The position numbers and the translations under genes were made by a program. DNA of 17,917 nt from the NCBI GenBank assembly GCA_938048925.1, contig CALITV010000227.1, forward strand, positions 1-17,917, in the 5' to 3' direction. A model generated the notes under the pieces. The model was not told where the DNA came from. It did not search any database and was given only the letters and a program-made list of their open reading frames with translations. Shown here in pieces: positions 1 through 6,322 of this stretch. This stretch comes from an uncultured bacterium (GTDB taxonomy: Bacteria > UBP6 > UBA1177 > JAKLFG01). The number at the start of each line of letters is the position of its first letter. Position 1 is the stretch's first letter.

Positions 1-1
1 C

Positions 2-223
2 ATGGTCTTGCAAAAAGAAGACGCGCCGGAGCGCCTGCCCGCCCCTCCCGGGTACCCGATCTATATTCTCGACCGGGCTCCCGAATCGTTCGACATCACC
101 CCGCCGCCGTTACTTCCAACGGTAATCGTTCTCGATTCGAAAGGGAACCTACGATCGTTCCTTGCCGGTTTGTATCCCGTTCTCGTGTACTACAGCGCGA
201 TAATCGACGCCGTTACGGAATAG
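2..223 (+). CDS. C-terminal fragment of a probable thioredoxin-like (TlpA/redoxin-type) protein
   Basis: The reading frame is open from the left edge to a TAG at 221-223, so about 73 residues are visible. The ATG at position 2 is probably internal, since the window cuts the gene. The segment LPTVIVLDSKGNL, followed by a hydrophobic helix-like end (GLYPVLVYYSAIIDAV), looks like the second half of a thioredoxin fold: the cis-proline before a beta strand, the D-x-G turn, then the last helix. The CxxC or peroxidatic cysteine would lie upstream and cannot be seen, so redox activity is unproven. Codon use looks like that of a real gene. It converges on the specificity-domain gene with only six bases between the two stops and no visible terminator. 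The family call is inference from a short stretch; a non-redox thioredoxin-like domain is equally possible. Confidence 0.5.
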   Translation: MVLQKEDAPERLPAPPGYPIYILDRAPESFDITPPPLLPTVIVLDSKGNLRSFLAGLYPVLVYYSAIIDAVTE

Positions 224-229
224 CGCGAT

Positions 230-1777
230 TCACACCCGCCGTTCGCGGAACCGCTCGATGATTCTGACCTCGTCGGGAGAAAGGCGGAACAGTTGATAGA
301 TGTAGCGATCCACGGTGCGCCGATGCTGCTCCGCCGCCTTGAGATCGGGACGCGGCCCGGCGAGGGCCGACCGGAGCGCCGTGACCGCCTCGACGATATA
401 ACGTTGCGCCGACTTTTTGGGAGGTATGAAAGGTATGCCGGCGAAGTTCTTCTTGAGGAACTTGTTGTGATGCGTGAACTTGAGCAGATAGTAGAATTGG
501 GCGAGCGACGAATTGAAGAACGCCTCGGCGAACTCGAGTGTGAGTTCAGGGTCCCTCGGCACAATCGCCGCGACATCGCTGAGGAAGTAGAGCCCGCCGC
601 GGTCAATGCACATGACGGGGCGCACTGAAAGATAGCGGGCGATGAGTTTCGACTGTTCGAACCGGGCGGGAGGAGGCATTTGAAAGAAGAATTCCTTTTC
701 GGGCAGAATCCACGCCGAGTTTGCCGGCTCGGTGAACGGACGAATGTCTTTTCCGCGGACAAAAGGCTGGTACCGCGCGTGGCGCCGCAGTTTCTCGACC
801 GGAGGGCGCACCCCGTGCGCCGGGAACATGCCTATGAAAAAATCGAACCTCTCGCCGCAGGTCGTTTCCCCGGCCTCTTCTATCTTCTGCAAAAGGGTTA
901 TTTCGTCGTAGGCAAGGTTATCATTGAAGGTGAGCAGGTTGTTGAAGGCGATGAAATCGTTGGGAACCGACAGCAGCGAACCGCTCACTGCGTCGGTGAT
1001 GGTGATGGGACGCTCCGGCTCGACGGGACGACGCCTGCCGAAGTGAAGCACCAATTTATGGGCATCCTTGGTGATCTCCCGCAGGGAGAAGAGTCGGTAG
1101 AGGAATTGCTTCTCCTTTTTGGTAGCGGGAGAAACGAGAAAATTCCTCTTGAGGTGAAGGAGATATTCCCCTTCGTCTTGTAAGAGAAGTACGATATTCT
1201 TGAAGAATCCCTCTTGCGGGAGCGGCGTCGTTATCGCTTCGTCGAGGATGAGGTGAAATCGGTAGGGGCGTATGCTCGTTTTCTCTTCGGAAAGGATCTC
1301 GAAGATGGTCGCCTGCACCGATATCTCGACGGGGCGCTCCTTCGAGAGCGGGTAGGCGTACACTTCGGGAAAAGGGGAGAGGATCGCTTGTTCGTCGAGA
1401 TACGAAAAGTGGAGAGCGTGCCCTTTTTCGAGGTGATAGGGCAGGTAGAGCGCCTCGGACAGGAACAGAATGTCGTGGCGCATCGCCGAGATGTGCGGCG
1501 TCGCCTCCATCGGTGCCGGATGCGGCAACGAAAGGAGATAACTGATAGACCACGAAGAAACGAACGGTCGCCTGAGGCGATCGCCGAACCGTTCGTTTAT
1601 CCTCAGAAAATCGTCGGGAGACAGACCCGCGACGAGCGTCGGAGAGAACCGTCTCCCCGACACGGTGAAAAAGAAGCGGTTAAGGAGAAAAGTGCGGGGA
1701 TGCGCAGAGATCCCCTCTTCACGGCAGAAGCGAGCGATATCGTTGTAAAGTCTGACGAGTTTCTTGCGCTTATCCAT
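230..1777 (-). CDS. Orphan TaqI-like C-terminal specificity domain protein (DNA recognition, no methyltransferase motifs)
   Basis: The product is 515 residues from the ATG at 1777. The frame also opens at a TTG at 1834 (534 residues), but that codon lies only 14 bases past a terminator U-tract, so the ATG is preferred; no strong Shine-Dalgarno sequence precedes either. From about residue 285 the sequence follows the target-recognition part of type IIG and N6-adenine methyltransferases (TaqI_C type). It has a LLQKIEEAGETT lead-in, RGKDIRPF at about 341-348, KLIARYLS near 377-384, a DRGGLYFLSD strand pair, then FFNSSLAQFYYLL and a late IPFIPPK. The last residues (RYIYQLFRLSPDEVRIIE) match the usual helical end of those enzymes. 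The first 280 residues are not recognised and contain no NPPY/DPPY or SAM-binding motif, and no methyltransferase or nuclease gene is adjacent. It could be a truncated restriction-modification enzyme, or a subunit that gives DNA specificity to a partner encoded elsewhere. Confidence 0.7.
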   Translation of the reverse strand: MDKRKKLVRLYNDIARFCREEGISAHPRTFLLNRFFFTVSGRRFSPTLVAGLSPDDFLRINERFGDRLRRPFVSSWSISYLLSLPHPAPMEATPHISAMRHDILFLSEALYLPYHLEKGHALHFSYLDEQAILSPFPEVYAYPLSKERPVEISVQATIFEILSEEKTSIRPYRFHLILDEAITTPLPQEGFFKNIVLLLQDEGEYLLHLKRNFLVSPATKKEKQFLYRLFSLREITKDAHKLVLHFGRRRPVEPERPITITDAVSGSLLSVPNDFIAFNNLLTFNDNLAYDEITLLQKIEEAGETTCGERFDFFIGMFPAHGVRPPVEKLRRHARYQPFVRGKDIRPFTEPANSAWILPEKEFFFQMPPPARFEQSKLIARYLSVRPVMCIDRGGLYFLSDVAAIVPRDPELTLEFAEAFFNSSLAQFYYLLKFTHHNKFLKKNFAGIPFIPPKKSAQRYIVEAVTALRSALAGPRPDLKAAEQHRRTVDRYIYQLFRLSPDEVRIIERFRERRV

Positions 1778-1782
1778 GGAAA

Positions 1783-1834
1783 AAGCACCGCTTGTTACTT
1801 CGATAACTCTATGATGAGTTTCAGGAAAAGGCAA
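1783..1834 (-). promoter_or_regulatory. Possible sigma-70-type promoter for the specificity-domain gene
   Basis: On the minus strand, TTGCCT (1829-1834) and TAGAGT (1806-1811) are 17 bases apart, each matching four of six consensus positions. They sit just beyond the lipoprotein terminator and upstream of the ATG at 1777. If real, transcription would start near 1800, inside the TTG-started frame, supporting the shorter protein. This is a weak match and could be chance. Confidence 0.25.
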
Positions 1835-1847
1835 AAAAACTCAACCT

Positions 1848-1875
1848 AAAAAAACGGGGCCGGAAATCCGGCCCC
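1848..1875 (-). terminator. Rho-independent terminator of the Asp-rich lipoprotein gene
   Basis: A perfect 8-bp GC-only stem (GGGGCCGG / CCGGCCCC, 1856-1863 and 1868-1875) encloses a 4-base loop. On the minus strand one G and then a run of seven T (1854-1848) follow. It lies 24 bases after the stop codon of the lipoprotein gene. On the plus strand the hairpin is followed by A, not T, so it works in the minus direction only. Confidence 0.9.
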
Positions 1876-1899
1876 AAAAAAGACAAAGAGAAATAAAGA

Positions 1900-2946
1900 T
1901 CAGTTGTCGGGAAGGAGATCGTCTGTGCCTTCCGTCTCGTCAGGGGTAACCGTATCCTCGTCGGTCACCGTCTCGTCAGGGGTAACCGTATCCTCGTCGG
2001 GCTTCGGACCGAGACCGAACTCCGCCTTCATCTCGTCGCAATCCATGATAGTCTCGTCCTGCGCGAAGCAACGACATACATCGGCACGATAGTTGGCATC
2101 ACTCGGCTCGAGTCCTTCGTTAAGAACCGCAAGAATCTCCGCCGGATCATCAATGAGTTTCGCGTAATCCATCGCCTTCATCGTCTCGCCGACAGCCCAC
2201 TCGGTGTTACCGTCAACACAGACGAACATGGCGCCTTCGAACGCCGTCTCTTCCGCATTGATCGCCGAAATGCCGCGGATACACTCCATGCGGGTATACT
2301 GCGCGTTACCGGCGAGTTCGATCCACACCTCGAACACCGCCACCTGATAGGTACCTTCAACGGTGACGCCAGTGTAACCCTCGAGTTCGGCCTGCTGTTT
2401 CCAGTTCATCAGATCGTCCACTACGAAGAAGATCTGCCCAGCCCACAGGGACGCCAGTTTGTTGGTTACCGGCCACTTGAGGTTGCCCACGCCGATACCG
2501 ATGACCGCCGGAATGGTTTCGCCGGTTGTCGTCTGCACCGAGTCGAGCAGATACATGCCGTACGAACTGGCAAGGTTGTAGTTGGTGCCGCCGATGAGTG
2601 AGTTCATCTTGGCAAGGAAGGCCATGTCGGGGTCTTGATTGTTCACATCGTTGATGAGGCCCGACATCTTCATCGTGAAGTAGGAGGTCCATTCGGCCGG
2701 TTTCGCATCGAAGAAGGTGTCTTCGAGTTTACACGGCGTCGGACCTGAATCTTCGTCGGGTCCCACTTCGCTTTCCGGTTCATCGGCATCGACGATGGTG
2801 GTGTCGTCAACGACGACAATGTCATCAACGACCACATCGCCGTCGGTCGGGGTCACATCGTCGGTTTCTTTTTTGTCGCCATCGTCACACGCGACGAACG
2901 CCAGCACGAACACAAACGAGAAAACAAGCCAGAAAAGTTTCTTCAT
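1900..2946 (-). CDS. Secreted lipoprotein with acidic, repeat-bearing ends; function unknown
   Basis: The product has 348 residues. Residues 1-19 form a lipoprotein signal peptide (MKK, a hydrophobic stretch, then LAFVAC) with the lipidated cysteine at C20. D21 and D22 follow; Asp at +2 retains lipoproteins in the inner membrane in enterobacteria, but that rule may not hold here. Residues 21-70 are a flexible acidic linker (Asp/Glu/Thr/Val). Residues 72-312 look globular, with six cysteines (72, 222, 243, 291, 293, 303) that may pair. Residues 316-348 are again acidic, with two copies of a DEDTVTPDET unit. The start is fixed by AGGAGG seven bases upstream of the ATG. It has its own promoter and terminator, so it is a single-gene unit, separate from the T2SS operon upstream. 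I do not recognise the central domain. Similar Asp-rich lipoproteins are common in some deltaproteobacterial-type genomes (general impression, not a match). Confidence 0.85.
   Translation of the reverse strand: MKKLFWLVFSFVFVLAFVACDDGDKKETDDVTPTDGDVVVDDIVVVDDTTIVDADEPESEVGPDEDSGPTPCKLEDTFFDAKPAEWTSYFTMKMSGLINDVNNQDPDMAFLAKMNSLIGGTNYNLASSYGMYLLDSVQTTTGETIPAVIGIGVGNLKWPVTNKLASLWAGQIFFVVDDLMNWKQQAELEGYTGVTVEGTYQVAVFEVWIELAGNAQYTRMECIRGISAINAEETAFEGAMFVCVDGNTEWAVGETMKAMDYAKLIDDPAEILAVLNEGLEPSDANYRADVCRCFAQDETIMDCDEMKAEFGLGPKPDEDTVTPDETVTDEDTVTPDETEGTDDLLPDN
1932..2000. repeat. 33-bp perfect direct repeat, period 36 bp
   Basis: Two identical 33-base copies (1932-1964 and 1968-2000) are separated by three bases. 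The period of 36 is a whole number of codons, so they encode a repeated 12-residue acidic unit, DEDTVTPDET plus two residues, near the lipoprotein C-terminus. Exact identity at DNA level points to recent duplication or slippage. Confidence 0.9.
2803..2838. repeat. 18-bp imperfect tandem repeat in the acidic linker
   Basis: Copies at 2803-2820 and 2821-2838 differ at four positions. They encode the repeated VVVDDI / VVVDDT units just after the lipidation site. Confidence 0.6.
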
Positions 2947-2976
2947 CTCTCATCCTCCTGAGATATCGGTTGGTAA

Positions 2977-2992
2977 AAATGCTCCCGCATTT
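2977..2992 (-). promoter_or_regulatory. Small hairpin in the lipoprotein 5' leader
   Basis: AAATGC / GCATTT (6 bp) closes a GGGA tetraloop of GNRA type on the minus strand. It lies in the leader just after the predicted transcription start and is followed by a short T run. The stem is AT-rich and weak; a role in mRNA 5'-end stability is speculative. Confidence 0.3.
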
Positions 2993-3004
2993 AGCCAAAA
3001 GAGG

Positions 3005-3032
3005 ATTGTAGCGGGTAAAAAAGCCTTGTCAA
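3005..3032 (-). promoter_or_regulatory. Sigma-70 promoter of the Asp-rich lipoprotein gene
   Basis: On the minus strand the -35 is TTGACA (3027-3032, perfect) and the -10 is TACAAT (3005-3010, five of six), with a 16-base spacer. Transcription would start near 2998, giving a leader of about 50 bases before the ATG at 2946. It lies directly after the last T2SS operon gene, so the lipoprotein need not depend on read-through. Confidence 0.8.
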
Positions 3033-3039
3033 GTTTCGG

Positions 3040-4017
3040 TTAGCAGTTTTTTCCCGCGGGGCGACATTTCAACGCTTTTTTGGGAAAAAACAACAACGCG
3101 TTGCGCAGAAGAAGCGGGAGGGTCCATTGTCGGTAGAGAAAAGAGAGGAGCGGATAGACTTTCCGGATTCCGAGGCCTTCTCCAGCCTTTTTTTCGATAC
3201 AAGTAAAAACCGGATGAATGGCGAAGTCGGCGGCGGCAACAACCGGATGTTCGAAGAAGGTATAGATAAGAAAAAACATGAGATCGCACCACCGCTCGAG
3301 TCGAAGGACGCGGCAGGTCTCTCGAAAAGCCGCAATATCACCGAACGAAGCGAGCATAACGCTGAACTCGGCAAGGTGGCGCGGCTCGATGCGGCGATAG
3401 TGAAGAAGATCACCGACATGGTGAACCAAAAAAACAAGAAGAGCATGCTCGAAACGGGGAATTCTGACCGGCGTTCCCGCGATGAGCGTCGTTTCTGCTC
3501 CGGCGAAGAGCGACCCGAAATCGGCAAGCGGTACGAGCAGGAGGTCGCGCTTCACTTCAACGGTGATCTGGTGGGTCACGAAGACAATGTCGGCGGCAAG
3601 GAAGGAGCGAGCCTCCAGCCAACGCTCCATAACCGGATGCCAGCCGGGCGTCTGGCGCACGATGGCGGGAACTTTACGGAAATCAGCCCGTGGGACGAGG
3701 ATGTCAATGTCCACCATCGGGCGAATGCCCGGCACATCACGGTAGAGTGTTTGGAGCAGGTGCACCCCCTTTATCGGCAGTGCGGTTGTCACGCCGCCTT
3801 CCTGCAATCGTCGGATGACTTCTCGGCAAACCTTTTCTTTGACGATGTTCTGAGCGAGATGATGCCGATAGCGCATCGCGAGCGGCTGCGGGAGGCGATC
3901 CGGGTCACCGTCCGCCTCCCGCAGCGCAGAGATCATACGGAGATAATCGTCATTGCCCGTTTCGGCGAACGGCGACCGAGGCGTGAGGTCGGGGATCGCG
4001 GCAGGCAGCGGTATCAT
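3040..4017 (-). CDS. Nucleotidyltransferase family protein (PF14907, NTP_transf_5 type)
   Basis: The product has 325 residues. The diagnostic stretch is at 80-108: LPIKGVHLLQTLY (KG at 83-84), R99, then MVDIDILVP with the two likely metal-binding aspartates D103 and D105. This pattern is typical of PF14907, proteins of the polymerase-beta-like nucleotidyltransferase fold whose substrates are mostly unknown and which often sit in surface-polysaccharide or peptide-modification loci. The rest is largely helical, with a hydrophobic region near 240-265 and a basic C-terminus (KKALKCRPAGKNC). AGGAAA eight bases before the ATG supports the start. It begins 12 bases after the NTF2-like lipoprotein gene and is probably the last gene of the T2SS operon. 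No clear terminator follows; the next gene has its own promoter. The family call is fairly secure; the substrate is unknown. Confidence 0.75.
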   Translation of the reverse strand: MIPLPAAIPDLTPRSPFAETGNDDYLRMISALREADGDPDRLPQPLAMRYRHHLAQNIVKEKVCREVIRRLQEGGVTTALPIKGVHLLQTLYRDVPGIRPMVDIDILVPRADFRKVPAIVRQTPGWHPVMERWLEARSFLAADIVFVTHQITVEVKRDLLLVPLADFGSLFAGAETTLIAGTPVRIPRFEHALLVFLVHHVGDLLHYRRIEPRHLAEFSVMLASFGDIAAFRETCRVLRLERWCDLMFFLIYTFFEHPVVAAADFAIHPVFTCIEKKAGEGLGIRKVYPLLSFLYRQWTLPLLLRNALLFFPKKALKCRPAGKNC

Positions 4018-4029
4018 TGCCGGCTTTCC

Positions 4030-4542
4030 TCACAACCCCGAGACGATCTTCCAGCCGGAGACCTCCTTGCGGAGTACCATTTGGTTGACATCGCTCTCCT
4101 TGAGCCATTTCTCTCCGGAGGGATTGAGAGAAGAGGCCTCCGCCGGCGGCACACGACGGTCGGTCTTGAGACGCACTTCGTAGTAATAGAGGATTTTTGC
4201 GGTCTGTCCGTCATCGGCGAGAAGCATGTCCTTTACGATAAAGACGAGGTTGACCGCCTTGATGTCGTGGTAGGTTCTGGAGCGGACGAACTGGGTAACG
4301 GCGTGGTAGTCAACATCGTCGCTGGCATCATCGGTGCCGTTGTGATCGAGATAGTGTTCCGAGATAAGCGAGATGATTTTGTCGGCATCCTGCGTCTTGA
4401 GCGCCTCGACATATTTGAAGAAGACCTCGAGCACCGCACGATTTTCGGGCGTGTCGGGGATATCGGTCCCCGGGATCGGCGTCGTAGCGCACGAGACGAG
4501 AAAAACGAACAAGCCGAGCGGAAAAACGATAGCGGTCTTCAT
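4030..4542 (-). CDS. Small NTF2-like lipoprotein, translationally coupled to gspN
   Basis: The product has 170 residues. The signal peptide ends in the lipobox LVSC (C18); A19 at +2 fits outer-membrane sorting under the enterobacterial rule. Residues 32-170 read as an NTF2/SnoaL-like alpha+beta domain. A first helix carries VLEVFFKYVEALKTQDADKI, and a final strand pair carries QMVLRKEVSGWKIVSGL, the usual 'W-x-I' ending of such folds. NTF2-like domains bind small ligands or mediate dimerisation and show no single activity, and no catalytic set is evident. The ATG overlaps the gspN stop by four bases, with GGAGG seven bases upstream, so it is probably co-translated with the secretion genes. 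An outer-membrane lipoprotein in a T2SS operon suggests a pilotin-like or assembly role, but it does not resemble known GspS pilotins; that link is inference from position only. Confidence 0.75.
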   Translation of the reverse strand: MKTAIVFPLGLFVFLVSCATTPIPGTDIPDTPENRAVLEVFFKYVEALKTQDADKIISLISEHYLDHNGTDDASDDVDYHAVTQFVRSRTYHDIKAVNLVFIVKDMLLADDGQTAKILYYYEVRLKTDRRVPPAEASSLNPSGEKWLKESDVNQMVLRKEVSGWKIVSGL

Positions 4543-5786
4543 GGGTTATCCTCCGTTTCTTTGGTATGTTCCTTGGCGGTTTCCTCTTTCGGGACGGCTT
4601 TATTTTCCGCCGCCTCTTTCGTGATCGTCGTTTCTTGTGCCGTCTCTTTCGGCGGTTCTTTATCGGGTTCCTCCGTTCTCGTCCTTTCCTCGGTCGCCAC
4701 TTTTTCCTTCGGGGGTTCCTTCACCGGAGGTGTTTCGGTTCCCGAAGACCTGTCGGGACGCTCTTCCTTTTTCCGGTCACGCTCTTTTCTTTTCGCCGCG
4801 CCGCTCTCTTTTTCTTTAGCTCCGGCACGGGAGGAACGGACCGAGGCGGTGTCGCGGCGGACGGCGGGGTTTTGTACCGTTCCTGTCACCTTGACGGCAT
4901 AGTTTCCGTCGGGTCCTTTGAAACGGGCGAGCGCCAATGCGAGAAGCGGTAGTTCCTGCAGAGCGCCGCTCCGTTTCTCCTCTATCTGAGCCGAAATCTC
5001 GATTCGCGAGTTCTTGTAACTCTGGGCATTGAGTGTCACCTTTCCGGTTGCTTCGAGCAGAAAATCTCCGTCGGCGCTCAACTCTTCCACATCGAATCTG
5101 TTCTCCTTCGTCTCACCACGGATTACTACCGTACCGAGATTCAGCGGCTTGTCGAGCGTGATCCCGTAGATGACGCCGTCCAGTTTCACCTCTTCGGCGC
5201 GCAGGTCGGCCGTTGCCGCTGTCTTTTTCTGTTCTTCGCAGAATTCCGCCTCGCCGTTCAGCCTCCCCTCGATTTTCATCTTTGGCCAGAGGAGACGGAG
5301 CACCGACAGCGGCGTATCGTTTCCCACGAGAGCAACGCAGAAATCATCTCCCGGCTCGTATCGAAGTTTCAACGAACCCCCCGAGCCCCCGATGTCTTTG
5401 AGCGTCACCGTCACCGCCGGCGACCCGCGCAAAAGAGACAGAAAACGGGGCGACACGGTAAGCGAACCGATCGTGAGAAGGTCTTTTCCTTCCTCATCAC
5501 CGACGGTGACACCCTCGAGGATGACCGCACCGAACGGCGAGTAGTCAACATCCTCGACGGCAAGCGACAATCCTTTCGACGAAGCCATCTGGCGCGCTTT
5601 GCCGATCACCAGTTCATCAGGGACGAACAAAACCAGCGCGAGATAGAGCCCCAGCATCGAGGCGGCGCCGACGAACAACGCGCCGCGGATAAACACAGCG
5701 AGACGCCCCTCGGCGAGGAGACCGGCGGCGATCGAAGCGGCGAACGCCCCGCCGCGACGGAGAATGTGCGCTGTTTTCTCTCTCAT
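4539..5786 (-). CDS. gspN: Type II secretion system protein GspN
   Basis: The product has 415 residues. GspN is an inner-membrane protein of some T2SSs with a periplasmic AsmA-like beta domain; its exact role is unsettled. Here a membrane segment lies at about 33-55, after a short basic N-terminus. A periplasmic beta-rich domain runs to about 310, with repeated strands such as LSLAVEDVDYSPFGAVILEGV and KVTLNAQSY, and two cysteines (150, 183). It ends in GTVQNPAV. From about 311 to 415 there is a disordered tail rich in Lys, Glu, Thr and Pro, absent from ordinary GspN. AAGGAGGG nine bases upstream supports the ATG, which overlaps the gspM stop by four bases. Position after gspM and the fold make the call good; the tail is unusual. 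Confidence 0.8.
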   Translation of the reverse strand: MREKTAHILRRGGAFAASIAAGLLAEGRLAVFIRGALFVGAASMLGLYLALVLFVPDELVIGKARQMASSKGLSLAVEDVDYSPFGAVILEGVTVGDEEGKDLLTIGSLTVSPRFLSLLRGSPAVTVTLKDIGGSGGSLKLRYEPGDDFCVALVGNDTPLSVLRLLWPKMKIEGRLNGEAEFCEEQKKTAATADLRAEEVKLDGVIYGITLDKPLNLGTVVIRGETKENRFDVEELSADGDFLLEATGKVTLNAQSYKNSRIEISAQIEEKRSGALQELPLLALALARFKGPDGNYAVKVTGTVQNPAVRRDTASVRSSRAGAKEKESGAAKRKERDRKKEERPDRSSGTETPPVKEPPKEKVATEERTRTEEPDKEPPKETAQETTITKEAAENKAVPKEETAKEHTKETEDNP

Positions 5787-6322
5787 TTTTCGGCGCCCTC
5801 CTTGAGTGTGGCGACGACCAGCGTGACCTCGTAATTCTTGCCGTCGAAGCGTTTCTTGATCGCAAGAGAATCAATGAACACGAGGCGCGCCTTGTTCTCG
5901 AGGGCATAGAGAAAACTCATCAGCGTCGGCATGTCTATCGAACGGATGCCGACCTCGACCATTTCCTTGAGGAACTCTCCCTTCCTTTCCGCCTTGAGTT
6001 CTTTTATCGTCGCTATCTCCACGCCGAAAGCCTCGCGGACGCCGTTCAGGTAACTGTTGAGATTGGTCTGGTTCGTCTGCACGGCGAGAGAGAATTGGCT
6101 CTCCCGCTCACGGGCGCGGCGAAAATGCTCCCGGTATCCTTCTATCTTCACGAGGAGGGCGTTTCGTTCCCGAAGATCGGTGCGCCGCGTTTCCACGGCC
6201 TCGTTGAAAAGGAGATAGATCCCCGCGACGATGAACAGCGCGACAAGGCCGCCGAAGGCGGCGAGGATACTCTTTTCCCGTGACGAAAGACCTTCGAGAT
6301 ATGCCGTGATGCGTTCTTTCAT
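5783..6322 (-). CDS. gspM: Type II secretion system protein GspM
   Basis: The product has 179 residues, close to the usual GspM length. GspM is a bitopic inner-membrane protein that pairs with GspL to hold the GspE ATPase at the membrane. Seen here: a short cytoplasmic N-terminus (MKERITAYLEGLSSREK), a membrane helix at about 20-39, a coiled-coil-like stretch rich in Arg and Glu (42-82), and a small alpha/beta domain at 100-173 that fits the ferredoxin-like periplasmic domain. The ATG at 6322 is chosen over an upstream GTG at 6337: GGAGG lies eight bases before it, and it overlaps the gspL stop as ATGA. It overlaps gspN in the same way. Confidence 0.85.
   Translation of the reverse strand: MKERITAYLEGLSSREKSILAAFGGLVALFIVAGIYLLFNEAVETRRTDLRERNALLVKIEGYREHFRRARERESQFSLAVQTNQTNLNSYLNGVREAFGVEIATIKELKAERKGEFLKEMVEVGIRSIDMPTLMSFLYALENKARLVFIDSLAIKKRFDGKNYEVTLVVATLKEGAEK

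Noticed and set aside
190..762. 190-residue minus-strand frame within the specificity-domain gene
   Set aside because: Ser/Arg-rich shadow frame; the overlapping frame carries the recognisable RGKDI and NSS-type features.
3127..4902. 591-residue plus-strand open frame opposite the nucleotidyltransferase, lipoprotein and gspN genes
   Set aside because: It spans three minus-strand genes with good starts and recognisable features; its own product is low-complexity and shows no domain.
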